From Hysterium pulicare CBS 123377 (taxonomy: Eukaryota > Ascomycota > Dothideomycetes > Hysteriales > Hysteriaceae), in NCBI GenBank assembly GCA_000467715.1, contig AJFK01000612.1, positions 186,001 to 250,000 of the forward strand: a stretch of 64,000 bases of DNA, written 5' to 3'. The number at the start of each line of letters is the position of its first letter. The first letter of the stretch is position 1. This document shows, piece after piece, positions 21,176-32,790 of the stretch. Under the pieces are notes generated by a model that ran no database searches, was not told the DNA's origin, and worked only from the letters and a program-made list of their open reading frames with translations. The position numbers and the translations under genes are program-made.

Positions 21176-22660
21176 ATGTCAAGATCACCATCGCCTCACC
21201 GCGCTGGTGGTTGGTCGAGTCCTGGATTGAATACACCTTACAATATCAGCGGGCGATCGAGTCCGAGAGGCTATGCCAACGGCGGACCACAGAATGTTAC
21301 CTGGGCATCTGCTCAGGCTCGAAGCGCCGAAGTCAAAGGATACTCGTCATTTACACCACGGAATCAAGGGTTTTTTGGGAGGCATTTCCGAAGAATATCT
21401 ACTAGCTTACCGTCTTTCTATGCCGAGAAAGCGAAAGTTGGGAGAGGACGGTGGGGCCGGTATCAGAACACACGACTAGGGCAAATCTTCACAAGGGCAG
21501 GAAGGATAATTTGGCGGTGGAGGTTGAGATTCGGCGTGGTTTTACTCTTCCTACTCAGCATTCTTCTCTTTTATGTCACTCGTAAGCTTATCCAGACACG
21601 TTGCATTGACAATTACTGATATGGTTAGCATTACATCGAGTATACCGCAGAGCAGCTTTCCTCGGCGGAGGAAGCAAATACGTAATCATTCTTGCTGCAA
21701 ATCAAGGAGGGGGGGTTATGGAGTGGAAAGGGCCTCGCGAATGGGCGATTGAGAGGGACAGTGTTAAGAACAAGAAGAAATACACACAAAAATGGGGTTA
21801 CGAGCTAGAGATCGTGGACATGAGCACAAAGAAACGCTACGCTCATGAGTGGAGGGAATCATGGGAGAAGGTGGACACGATCCGCAATACTATGCGCAAA
21901 TATCCACATGCTGAATGGTATGTTTGTTCCAATCTTGAGTATGAGGTGGGTAGTGCTGATGAGCTGTAGGTTCTGGTGGTTAGATACCAACACATTCATA
22001 ATGGAGCCAACATATTCCATCCAGAAACACATATTCAAACACTTCGACAAAAACACATACCGAGACATTAACGTCTACAATCCCCTAAATATTACGCATC
22101 CTCTTAAGGCGAATTGGCTGGATGCTGAATCGCTTTCTATCAATGGTGATGGAAAGCCGGATTCCATCGATCTCATCATCCCCCAAGATTGCGGAGGTTT
22201 CAACCTTGGCTCCTTCATGATCCGCAGAAGCGCTTGGACAGACCGACTGTTGGATATATGGTGGGATCCGGTGGGGTATGAGCAGAAACATATGGAATGG
22301 GAACATAAAGAGCAGGATGCACTAGAGTACATGTTTGCTAACCAGGCGTGGATTCGACCACACGTTGCGTTCATACATCAGCGCAAAATCAATAGCTTTC
22401 CACCCGGCGCTTGCGGAGAAAAGGGTGATGACCCAAATATTCATTATCAAGAGAAGGACCGCGACTTCCTGGTAAACATGGCGGGATGCGAATGGGGCCG
22501 AGACTGCTGGGGAGAAATGTACCAATACCGCCAATTGAGCAACAGACTCAACCGCAACCCTTGGGAAAAGTTCAAGGACTGGATAAGTGATTCGGTCAAA
22601 CATATGAGAGAGAAAAAGAAGAAAGACGATAAGAAGGAGAAGAAGGAGAAGAAAAACTAA
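21176..22660 (+). CDS. GT34 Golgi alpha-mannosyltransferase, Mnn10/Mnn11 type
   Basis: Three exons, 21176-21581, 21629-21917 and 21970-22660, give about 461 residues. It is a type II Golgi protein: a cytosolic Ser/Arg/Pro-rich tail of about 118 residues, a signal anchor (FGVVLLFLLSILLFYVT, about 118-135), a stem, and then the GT34 catalytic domain. Family marks are YVIILAANQGGG, KYPHAEWFWWLDTNTFIMEP, QDCGGFNLGSFMIRRS, EHKEQDALEYMF and the C-terminal GCEWGRDCWGEM. In yeast, Mnn10 and Mnn11 are subunits of mannan polymerase II and extend alpha-1,6-mannan. The metal-binding motif reads LDTN instead of the DxD of Gma12-type enzymes, which points to the Mnn10/11 side. The Lys-rich tail (KKKKDDKKEKKEKKN) is unusual. 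The start at 21176 follows an upstream leader that stays in frame. Confidence 0.88.
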
Positions 22661-23906
22661 TGAAGTTAGTATGACATTACTGGCATAATGGCATTTCAAG
22701 ATGATATGTTTCGCACCTTTCGGCAGCTCGGTTGGCCTTCGGTTGGCCTCATCGACATTTGAAACTCGACGAGGATTGTCCCCCTCGACACTCGATTCTT
22801 TGGACTGATTTCTCTTCTTGGTTTACACCGGCTAGCGAGTTTCACTGTAACGTTTTATTACAAATTTTACCTGTATCATATTCGACACAACCACATGTCT
22901 GCATCATCGGATCGGAGTTCGTGTTGGATTATGCAAGATCTTTAGAAACACTACCTCGCTATGAGGCTGTACTCAGTTCTTCGCTTGCTTTGTATGGCAG
23001 TCAGCCATAGGAGTATCTATTATAAGGGCAGAAACCATACCCGGTCCTTTCAATATACATTCCTAGTTTTCGCATTCGGGTTTTACTATTCTGCACTTTT
23101 CCCGATCTAGAAGAAGAATGACATCCGGCAATACAGCACGTAAAAGCAGTGATTTGGCTAATGAGGTATAAGGCTTTGCACAGATACCCAGCTGCAAGGA
23201 AAGAATCATACTGATGGTCTACAGTACAATCACCGCCGAGTAGGTCTCACATATGATCGTCTGCATTCTATTGTTATAAATACAATGCCTTTTTTTCTGT
23301 ATCTAAAAGTCAGAAGGCAGACAAAGACCATATTCACGATACTATCATACGAGTAAACTGCATGTAGTACCCTTCCCGAGGCCCAAATATCCTTACTACC
23401 CATCACCAAAAGTGTACCGGCAGTGAAGGTCTACGCAAACATTCTCCATAAAGGTCCCTGGACTTCATGATTGCATCACCCCTTCCCAGGTTATCATCAG
23501 TTTAATCATGTTCTCTAGGATCCCTTTGTCTCCTGGCATCACAACATCTCTCTTACGATCACGGCAAATTGCAGTCCTGCCCCTGCAAAACTTCCATGTC
23601 CAAAAAAAGCAGCACGAGCGGCGATTAAGTTGGATGTAATCGCATGACGCGCTCGATGTAATACCAAGCAAAATCTGGTCAGAATGACATCTACACGTCA
23701 ATACGGGGGGTCTAAAGTTTAGCCACCCACTATTCCGAAACTCATTTGATCACCATAAACCTCCATTTCCTCCGCTTCGATACACCTCGACAAATGCAAA
23801 TAAAATCTCGTTGGCAGAGCTGGGCTATATTCGTCAAGCCTAGATTCCACTCTCAACAAGCCTCAAAAATCACTTCCAGAAACAACGGCTAAGGCCCACT
23901 TGTTCA
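22661..23906. other. Intergenic region
   Basis: About 1.25 kb with nothing I can name. An 11-bp tandem duplication (CGGTTGGCCTT / CGGTTGGCCTC) lies near 22730. The right part is presumably the promoter of the next gene. Confidence 0.45.
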
Positions 23907-25643
23907 ATGCCATCCAGTAACTTGACAATGCTCACCCCTCCGAGCCCTTCTCCGATCCAGCGAACATGGTCATCTAACCGCCACAATACATTACGCACTC
24001 TCCTCCAACTTCACAATAGCATTGCCGATTTACGTCAGCGGTTGCACGCTGCCCGCGCCCATCACGCTCGATCTGAACTGGATCTGTGGACGCTCTTCCA
24101 CACGAACGAGAATATCGCCTCCGTCTCCTCAATTGAAGAACTATTCCGCACACTTCAGGACAAGAGACATGCTATCACGGGGGAAGTTCAGAGCATTGCC
24201 AACAGGAGGAGCCAACAGGAGAGGTCGATCCAGGTACAAATCAGGGCGTTGAGATCGCGGGTTGTCGATTGTGAGAGGCAGTTAGTACCAAGGGTCGTGG
24301 ATGAAGGTGAGACGTGGCTAAGAGCAGACGCGGTCAGGAGAGTGATGCGAGTATTGGAGGAGGACGAGGAGATAGCGAGTGAGGGAAAAGTTGGATTTGG
24401 AGAAGAGGAGAAGGAAAAAGATAAGGCTTCTGTGATCAGTGATGAGAGGAGGAAAGTCAAGCGGAGGAAAGGTGTTGTCTTGAGTATTGCATACCGGTAC
24501 ATGAACTTTTTACAAGCTTGCTTGGTAAGTTTTAATTCTATTCATAGCTCTATTTATTCTTTCCTTTATCTCCCTATTCAGAAGAATCCTGAGCTTTTGT
24601 AATTCTGGATAAGGCACCAGTGTGGGACCTTGCTTTGGGCCTTTTCCCAAAGCTTGGTCCGGCTATGCCCACTTGCATGAGAGATTCTATTTTGGCAGGA
24701 CCTATGTCGCGAAACGATATTACCAAAAATTATTACTAACACTGGCGATTGTATATAGCACTTAGATTCGCCCTCCCCCCCACACCCTGACCCAGCTTCG
24801 GAAGAATCCAGAGCAACATTTGCGCACTTCCTCCTTCTCGCGGAGTGCGAACGTGTCTATGGATACGCTCATCTCAGGCAGTCTTATGAGCTGCTGTTCT
24901 GCTGGACATGGGGAAAAGGTATCAACATCATGGCGAATGGGTTCCACGGCCGACACTTCGTGATTCAAGAGCTTGGAAAATGCACTGAAACTTCTGGCTT
25001 GACCAGCATGGTTCCTAATAGAGCTACTAGCATAGTCCCTAGTAGAGCTACGTCGGTCTATGTTAAACCACCGCCTCCGAATAACCCAGGTCGGGCTCAG
25101 GATACGGAGATTTTGGCTGAGGGAACAGCTAAGCCGAGTCAAGACTTATCTACTTTCAACTACTCTAGACCTGGGGAGGTGGAAATAACTTCTACTTTAC
25201 CTTCTTCCCCACAGGCCAAAGACAACTCAGAGACTACTGAAACACCAATACCTAGGACCGACTCAAAGACTTCGAGTAGAAATCGTTCAGAGAAAGCCTC
25301 TATGGAGACTTCCCAAAACCAGGATGGAGACAAAGAGCAAAGTCATCTTGAGCAAACTCCCACAACTGCCTCTTCGACTTTAGATGTTCAGCCCGATGTA
25401 ACATCATCTATAGTGTCGAAGAGTCTGCCAGCGCAAAGCGTGGATGAGTTCCCGAAACATCCTGAATTCAGTGATAGTCAATATCACAGCCAAGGCGCAA
25501 TAGCAGTTGTGACCGGGCCAGTCAAGGATCATCCCGAGACTCGGACTGGAATCATGGAGGTGCAGAAGAATAGGAGGGGCGGAGCGAAATCGACGAGGCC
25601 GAAATCGTGGATGGGGTGGTTGCTTGGTTTTTCGGCGAAGTAG
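23907..25643 (+). CDS. Unrecognised 500-residue protein with N-terminal coiled coil
   Basis: Two exons, 23907-24524 and 24759-25643, are joined in phase 0 across a 234-nt intron with a GTAAGT donor, a perfect TTACTAAC branch site and a TATATAG acceptor. Residues 20-150 are helical and charged (LHNSIADLRQRLHAARAHH..., QQERSIQVQIRALRSRVVDCERQL), likely a coiled coil. A basic KRRK stretch and a short conserved-looking block follow (FAHFLLLAECERVYGYAHLRQSYELLFCW written as two pieces: FAHFLLLAECERVYG and YAHLRQSYELLFCW). The C-terminal 200 residues are a low-complexity Ser/Thr/Pro/Glu tail that ends in a basic-aromatic patch (SWMGWLLGFSAK). There is a small internal duplication, VPNRATSI / VPSRATSV. 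I do not recognise the family. The intron contains in-frame stops, so failure to splice would truncate the protein after residue 206. Confidence 0.7.
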
Positions 25644-26215
25644 ATAGATATGGGATAGGTTTGTGGTTAAGAATAAGAATGTGTTCTTGCTTTTAGGGAG
25701 TTATTGGGCTATATAGAGGTTTTAGGATTAATTTTGGAGTGTTTTGTTCTACTATTATCGCCTTTAACTAAGCCAAAAAAAATTGAATGATGGAAATTAC
25801 TCTCCTCACACTGTGTCCTGTGGATAGAACTCCCTACATAGCACTTCACGCCATAGAGAGCAATTTTATCCCTATATCTCCTTCAAGGTACCTCTCTAAT
25901 AAATTATTAAATTTAAAGCTTTTTCCTCTTTACATAATTAGAAATTGTAGCCTAAAGAGTCACTTTGGAGTCAGTTAACAAAGGCCATGGACGTATATGT
26001 GCATGACATAAGTCAAGATTACTTAGTGCACGAAGATGACGGGACTTAGCCACACCAGGCATAGCAGAGCGTAGCTATAAGCCAGAAGAGTGAACAAGAA
26101 TTTGGAGTAAACCCAAACTCTGGCACCAGTATGGCATCATGGATATTTCGTTATGTACGGCACTCCCAGAATAAGGTACAAGTACACCTGCACTTCCTTC
26201 GCGCTCATCTACTCA
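25644..26215. other. Intergenic region
   Basis: AT-rich spacer of about 570 bp between two convergent genes, holding the 3' ends of both. No other feature is seen. Confidence 0.5.
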
Positions 26216-27836
26216 TCACAACTCGCCATGTTCATGACTTGTCTCAGGCGTGCCCTCTTCAGGCAGCTCTTCAATTTCAATCTTGAAAGGTTCTTGCTCT
26301 GCCGACTTCTCATCCGCGACCTTTTCTTCCTCGATCAAGCTTTCGGGCAGCTTCTCTTTCTTGCCCTCACCCATCCTAATAGCATCGACCCACTGTTCCA
26401 CCTCAACCGTGCCGAATCCTTGACCAGAGTACTGCTTCCACCATCCCCTCTTCGCGTTCGTAGCTATGAGATGGACGGTATCTGCGCCGCTCAACGAAAG
26501 TGAGGAGCGAAGAGTCGATGCGAGAGTGTTGTCAGCTGGAATTCCGAAGAAAGGAAAGAGGTGCCCCTGACGCGCATCATGTTTTTTGTGTATGGAAGCT
26601 AGAGAACTGAGGGCAGATGTTGCGGATTCGGAGGACTGATCCGCTGGGAGGATGGCCAAGATACATGTTTTGCTCTTTGAATTCAGACATTCGGTTTGGA
26701 GCTCTAACGCCTCTGAGAGAACGCGAATCGTAGGTAACTTTTCTGCCTCGGGTATCACGATAGGCTTCTCAGTATTCTCATCCGCCACCCTTGGATCCGG
26801 AGACTCGGTTGGAACGATAGGTGTCTCTATAGTTTCGGACGTGGCTGATGCGGCCGCTGAGGATGAATCTGCAGACTTGTGCGACTCAGATGCTTTCGAG
26901 AACTTGGACGAAGATTTTGCCGCTTTCTTTGGGTCCGCCTTCTTGGATGACTTTGATTTCTTGGCCGGTGCAGGAGGACAATCTGGGTTCGGCGTTGCGA
27001 CTTGGGACAAGAATTCCACCATGAGTTCTTTCTTCATCTCGCCCTCATATACCACGCCATCTTTATCTCCCCCAGGAAGAAGGATAAGTGTGGGCACTTT
27101 GGTGACACCAAACATCTCCGTAGCCGCTTTCTCCTTATTTCGGATCTGCGCCACGCTTATCAAGCCCGCAAAATCAATCGCCAGCGTCCTCAAGGTGGCG
27201 CTTGTGAGTCCCTTATCAGAGAACAAGACTGCCTTTGCCGTCTCATTCTTCTCACTCAACCACTCTTCGACCGTCTTATCCGTCACCCGTTTCACCTGGT
27301 TCGGGATCTTTTCCTTCACAGCATCGACGATTCCTTTTGCGGCTCGTGGACCTTGATAGTCTTCTACAGTCGGCTTGCCGGGCTTCTTGCCTGGTCGAAC
27401 TATCTTGAGGGTTGGGAAGCCTTGGACACCCATGGTGCCACAAAAAGGCTTGTTGAACTCTTCGTCGCAGTTTACGGCGGCTACTTTTGCCAGCCCGGAC
27501 AACGACTTTGCGGCGGCCTCGTAGGCAGGCTTGAGATTTTTACAGTGGCCACACCATGGGGCGTAGAATCTTTACAATGTGTAAGGACGTGGAAGAGGAA
27601 TTCGAGATGGAAGGGAGGCTTACTCGACTATCTGGTTGAGGGTGTTAGGACCGAGTGATAGTTGCGTTGGAGGTTCGACTTACTGAAGTATAGTTCGACT
27701 TTGCTATCACTCTATCGTATTCCATACCATTGATCTGTAGAACAGCGGAGTTCTTCGAGTACAAGCCCTCAGCCTTCACCTGTGTGGTGAGAAGCATTGA
27801 GGCGGCTGCAGCGACCAGAGCTGCTGTGTGAACCAT
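26216..27836 (-). CDS. Protein disulfide isomerase-related ER protein (Mpd1/P5-like)
   Basis: Exons are 27684-27836, an 8-nt microexon at 27624-27631, and 26216-27569, giving 504 residues. The secretion signal (MVHTAALVAAAASMLL...) leads into a thioredoxin domain with the redox site FYAPWCGHCKNLKPAYE, reached only after the microexon supplies Ile-Val-Glu. Residues VAAVNCDEEFNKPFCGTMGVQGFPTLKI complete the fold, with the cis-Pro in GFPT. A second, CxxC-less thioredoxin-like region follows, then a Lys/Ser/Ala linker (about residues 230-300) and a C-terminal domain with an acidic tail. It should catalyse disulfide formation or isomerisation in the ER. The C-terminus is HGEL rather than HDEL/KDEL, so ER retrieval may be altered. 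It is head-to-head with VTA1, with 332 bp between start codons. Confidence 0.9.
27624..27631 (-). other. 8-nt microexon of the PDI-related gene
   Basis: ATAGTCGA on the minus strand, bounded by a CAACCAG acceptor and a GTAAGC donor. It adds two codons plus two bases, so that SNYTS-IVE-FYAPWCGHC reads through. The flanking introns are 52 nt (27632-27683) and 54 nt (27570-27623). Without it the two large exons are out of frame and the conserved beta-strand before the CxxC is missing. Confidence 0.85.
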
Positions 27837-28168
27837 TTTGAATAGCACAGGAAGGAAAGTAAGGAGAAGCAACTGAAGAAAGTGAGAGGTGTTTGGTAGG
27901 GCCAGGGAACGACACTGCGATGCTTATATGTGATGTGATTCGCATTATGGCTGGTGCAAGTGAAAGCTGTCCTTTACTGAAGCTCTCGTGGCTGGAGCTT
28001 TGCATAAACGCGGGGTGAGTGCAGGGGGCAGCACAACTACCTCATAGGCGCCCGTAGTCGATGTCCATATCAATACATTCACCAATCTATCAGCACCTGC
28101 GACACTACACCACGCAGGGTCTATTCATTTTCCAAAGACTTTGCTGTTCGCTTTACAACACCTCCAAA

Positions 28169-29654
28169 ATGGCGACCAACATACCTGCTCAGCTGAAAAG
28201 CGCAGATATCTCCCGCTTCGCAATGCGGGCGGCACAGCTGGAGAAAGCCAAGCCAGTGATGGCATATTGGTGTCCGTAACTTTCTTTCTGTAGCCAGGCC
28301 ATAGCTAACAAGTGAACAGTACAATTCTATATTGTCCAGCAAATACTATCTAAAGGTTTACACAACTCCGACGACGAGTGCAGACTGTATACCACACAAT
28401 TGATGGACAGCCTCGAGACAACCAAGGCCGAATACCCCTCCGAAGACGCTATACATGATGATGTGGCCGCACAAGCATATTGCGAACAGTTTGCCCTGGA
28501 CATATTCTCAAAGGCAGATAATGCTGTAAGGGCGAATAAAGCTACAGCGTAGGCAATATCTCACCTCGATATGTAGGATTATGGATATTGACCTTGGAAA
28601 TAGTCAGACGGCAGATACGTTCCGCGCCGCAGCAACCTTCCTAGATATGCTCTCCTTCTGGAAGAACCCACCGGAGCCCGAGATTGCCACCAAATCCAAA
28701 TTCGCAAAATTCCACGCCTTGCGCATCGCGAAAGCCCTCAAGGCAGGCGAAGACCCAAATCTATCGAACCCGGTTCAAGAAGATCCTCCTGCAGCCACTT
28801 CTCCTACCGCCCTTGACCCGAATGATCCTGAAGTCCAGAGAATAAATGGCGAAGGGCCATCGCAACCTTCATATCAGCCCCACGTAGAGTCCGCACGCGC
28901 TTCCCCGACAATCTCCGCGTCCAGAGTATCTCCACCACCTCCAACGCTGCCTTCCGCTCCAACAGGCTACTCCTCACACCCTACATCACCCCCTCAGTTT
29001 CCACAGCATAGAGACGTATCACCTATCTCCCAGCCTTCCAACTCCCGCCAGGGGTCAGTTTCGTCAGTTGGAGGAGGCTACTTCCCCCGTATGAACGTCC
29101 CAACTTTTACTACAGATAACGCGATCCCAAGCCTACCTACCGCGCCATCCATGGAGGACGAACAAATGACAAGTCCATACGAGCCAGGTGCTCCACCAAC
29201 AGCAACAGCATCGGATGCGCAGAATTTCTACCAAAGCCAGCCAAACGGTCTAGACCAAAGCCAATTTGGTTTCCCACCTACATCTCACCCAGTGCCTTCA
29301 CCACAACCACAAACCCAACCGCCTCCAGGACAACAACCGCAGAATATCTATAATAATCAGCAACAGTTTCAATCACCGCCACAACCATCCCTCCAACAAC
29401 ATCAATACCAACCGGCTCCTCCCGCGGCTCCCGTTCTACATCATGCTCAGCCGGATATGTATAATGCGAATCCAGCATACGAGCAACGCATGACCGGGGT
29501 CATGCCCTCGAATGCAGCGCTTAGGACTGACGAAGATGCCGTGCTAAGCGCTCAGAAACATGCCAAATGGGCCTTGTCAGCACTAAATTTCGAGGATGTG
29601 GAGACCGCAGTCAAAGAGTTGAGGATTGCACTGAAATCTTTAGGAGCCAGTTAA
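28169..29654 (+). CDS. VTA1: Vacuolar protein sorting protein Vta1 (LIP5), Vps4 cofactor
   Basis: Exons 28169-28271, 28320-28548 and 28604-29654 give about 460 residues. Vta1 dimers bind and stimulate the AAA ATPase Vps4, which takes ESCRT-III apart at multivesicular endosomes. The N-terminal MIT-like region (about 1-165) is clear: PAQLKSADISRFAMRAAQLEKAKPVMAYW, then FYIVQQILSK, AYCEQFALDIFSKAD and ADTFRAAATFLDMLSFW. A long Pro/Gln/Ser-rich linker follows. The C-terminal VSL domain that contacts Vps4 is also present (DAVLSAQKHAKWALSALNFEDVETAVKEL). The first donor is weak (GTCCGT after TGG T), chosen because it restores the conserved frame with a Leu at the junction. The gene is tail-to-tail with VPS33, another endosome-to-vacuole factor. 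Confidence 0.92.
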
Positions 29655-29908
29655 GGCTTCCCTAGATACCTGGCTTTATTCAATCGCAAAGACAGATGGA
29701 CTTGCATTTCGGGATAGATTGTATCATGACGATTGCACATGTGTATACGGTTCTCGCTTTGATGTAACAATTTTGTGTCGTGTTATGTTTTTGGGATACC
29801 CCTGTCTGTATTCATTGTCTAAGGCGTTCGCCGAAACTCTAACCTTCAATCGGGAATGACTACAATTAACGGAGATATTCGATATCTGCACTCCAACATG
29901 TGTTTGAT

Positions 29909-32187
29909 CTAGACTCCGAACTTCTCCTTCTCAATCGCAGCCCCGACAACTCCATCGCCCTTGACAATCCCCGTCGTACAAATAACCAGCCTCCTTCCTC
30001 CCAATTCCTGCATCCTCTTTCCAATGAATCTCAATGCTGCAATCTCGGCCCTACAAATACCTCCCAGAAAGAACACAACAACAGTCTTTCCCGCTTCACT
30101 ATGGCCCCCATTCAACATCTGCCTCGCCTTAACAGCCTTCTCTTCGCCCGTCTGCGCCTCGTCAAATGTCTCACCCTTCACATACTTCGCCGCATCGTCG
30201 AAAAGACGATGGCCCTGCGCGAGTGCGGCAGCAGCTTGTGGGGCTTGTGGTTTGACTAAGGAGGCGAGCTGGCTTTTTTGAACTATACTCTGCACAAGCC
30301 TCACGCTTAGCGGTGCATAACCCGAAAAGACATAGGATATATCATTCGGATCCGCCTCATTGACTTCATCATCCCAGAGTCTTAGGCTCTTACGCAAAGA
30401 CGCGTAATTAGATACCGATCCTGGCCTCGCAGCCGGACCGCCAATAGCAGACCCGCCACGCGGAGTCAGCAGGGACATTTGTTCCAGGTCGGAGAGAGTG
30501 AGGAGGTGTTGGGGACCGTAGGCGTGGAGGATGGCGCGCTTGAAGGTCTCGAGGTCTTTCGGTCGAATGCCGGCGTTACTGGTGCTTTCTAGACATAGGA
30601 GTCGGAGGATGGTAGGTAGGGGTACGTTTCGCGAGATCAATTCGTCGATGGTGTCGTGTTGGGTTGAAGGGTCTGCACCAGACATGATATTCTGTTGGAC
30701 TTCTAAGGTACGCGTGAATATATCTGTGCGGGTGTGCTTTATGATTTCCTCGGCTAGGGACGTGTGGAGTTTCAGACTGGCTTGTTCGGCTTGGTAGCCC
30801 GGGAGCTTGGCTACGAAATCTCGTAGCTCGGCGGTGGTTTTGGACGCTATCTGATTGCGTTCGGTGGTGGTTTGGAGGCGGCGGGCCACTTTGTTCAGAA
30901 GGTTGCCCACAATGGCGAAATTGGAGTCACCGAGAGTGCTATAGAGGGTATCTTTCGAGTCGATCATGATCTTACGTTTCATGCTTGTGGACACAGATCC
31001 AGCTTGGCCTTGAGGTTGGGGAGCTGCGCCAACGATGGAGGTGTCTATCTCGGTTTGATTCGCTTGAATACCAAAGACTTCATCTATCAGTCCTTCATAT
31101 GTGAGTTGGGTTAGCAGGGCAGTCGGGAAATCGACTTCACGATCTATGATGATGAGGTTATCTATCGAGGAACTGGGTGTAAGCCCGAGTAACGATGATC
31201 CAGTGCCAACAGAGCTCTCCCCAGCAGTAACTTCGTTGCGCATACGGATCAGCAAATCAGCAAGCCTTTTGGCATTGTCACCTTTTCCAATAATGCGTGG
31301 GAAAAGTCCATATTTCTGTTGCTGAAGCATAAGTGCTTTTGCTGAAAGGTAGACCGACGTTGGGTCTTTCCGCTGGAAGTCATTAGCATACGAAGGAGAA
31401 TCTCCATATGCGAGCGGCTACCTACTAGATAAAGATCGCTAAGGGCATCATCGAGTTCCAAAGATAGTAGATCGTCGGCAAGTGGAACAAAATATAGCGG
31501 CCATTCGCTTACATTGGCCTCACCAAGAACACCAGCTTCTTCGAGAATCTGGTCTGAGACCAGAGTACGTCGAGGAACCCAGAATATCGAAAATTCGTGA
31601 TCACGAGGCAATCGCTTGATTTGATCTAGAACAATATTAGCACCCATCGATCGAGACTGTCCATATGGGGGGTGGTGAGAGGATATCTAAAGAAGATGCT
31701 TAAATAGATTGTCAATTTTGGGATCAAGACTGACTAGACAGAGTGAGTGCTTTCTGCCTAGCCTACTTTAAGATCCCAGCAGAGGAGAAAATGTAGAGCT
31801 CAGGGAAGAGCACATTGACATTGCTTGAGGATGTAAGATCAAGAGAATACTCAGAACATACCAGCAACCCTCATTACCGTCTTTGCCTTTTCTCCCCGGA
31901 CAAGGAAGACGACATTTCGTTGCGAAGAGTCGACATTATCATTTTCCAAAAAGAATGGTTTATCCACTCCATATTCCAGGAGCGTGGAGAATTTAACAAG
32001 CAGATTTAGGGGGCCTGCGAGCGCCTTCTCGAGCACGAGATTCTTCTTCCCCCGAACCTACGCGAAATCTAAGCATTCGCGATGCAACCCAGGAATTGTT
32101 TTAACTTACGCCTTCGAGAAGTAACAGCAAATCTCGGCGAGCCTTCTCTGAGATTTCAGAAGTATTGAGGGCCGTTACGGGAGCCAT
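29909..32187 (-). CDS. VPS33: Sec1/Munc18-family protein Vps33 (HOPS/CORVET subunit)
   Basis: Four exons. Exon 1 begins at the ATG 32187 (MAPVTALNTSEISEKARRD). Exon 2 contains VRGKKNLVLEKALAGPLNLL...LLEYGVDKPFFLE. Exon 3 joins as VMRVA-D-QIKRLPRDHEFSIFWVPRR after a roughly 230-nt intron. The last exon runs from RKDPTSVYLSAKALM to the stop. The long exon keeps SM-family blocks such as IDNLIIIDREVDFPTALLTQLTYEGLIDE, LGDSNFAIVGNLLNKVARRL and VVFFLGGICRAEIAALRFI. Vps33 is the SNARE-binding subunit of HOPS and CORVET and acts in endosome and vacuole fusion. Length (about 650) and order fit the family. A charge-poor insertion at SVGTGSSLLGLTPSSS separates two conserved blocks. Confidence 0.93.
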
Positions 32188-32790
32188 GTTAAACAGGGTT
32201 TATGGAATCCAGATCCTATCCATAAGGGATGTCAGCATCATGGAAGGCAGCAGTAGAAATGTGTCCGCCTACATGTGCGAGACATTGTGGATGGTGCTTG
32301 AGTTGAAGCTCTGATCTGCGGATGAGGATGAGTGGAGTTAATACGGAGCTATGGTCACGTGCATATCTACATTGCCCAAGTGAGACAGGGGCATCAGGTA
32401 GAAGAGCTTCAAAATTTACAAACACTATGAATTGGGAAACGAATAGTTGGTCTATTATACTTATATAGACTTCATCTATAAGGTTTAAATGCAATGGCCT
32501 GGAACATCAAGTGTCTATTTACACAGCGCAAACTTTAGGTTTCATGTAATCAGTAGAGGGCTATACTAGGAAAAGGAGATTTTTTTGGTCGGGCTTGCAG
32601 ATTCACCCACACGCATGTTTGGCGGCCCTTGGTAGTAAAAGGTTTTACTCGAACAGTTCACACCGTAGTGGCACTTACACTAAGGCGCTAAGTTTCAGCA
32701 TTTATGTTATGCACTCAATGATTCATTATTCTCATGAAGTACATTTTCTCCATCCGCCAAAGAAACCATGCAACCCAGTACCCAGAGCAA
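32188..32790. other. Intergenic region between VPS33 and RPS15
   Basis: About 600 bp holding the VPS33 promoter and the RPS15 3' end. No further gene, repeat or RNA is recognised. Confidence 0.5.

Noticed and set aside
23907-24602. Treating 23907-24602 and 24930-25643 as two separate genes
   Set aside because: A consensus donor, a perfect TTACTAAC branch and a TAG acceptor join them in phase 0, and the sequence between acceptor and second ATG reads as good coding.
29900-31325. Several + strand frames over VPS33
   Set aside because: They overlap a well-supported SM-family gene on the other strand and have no features of their own.
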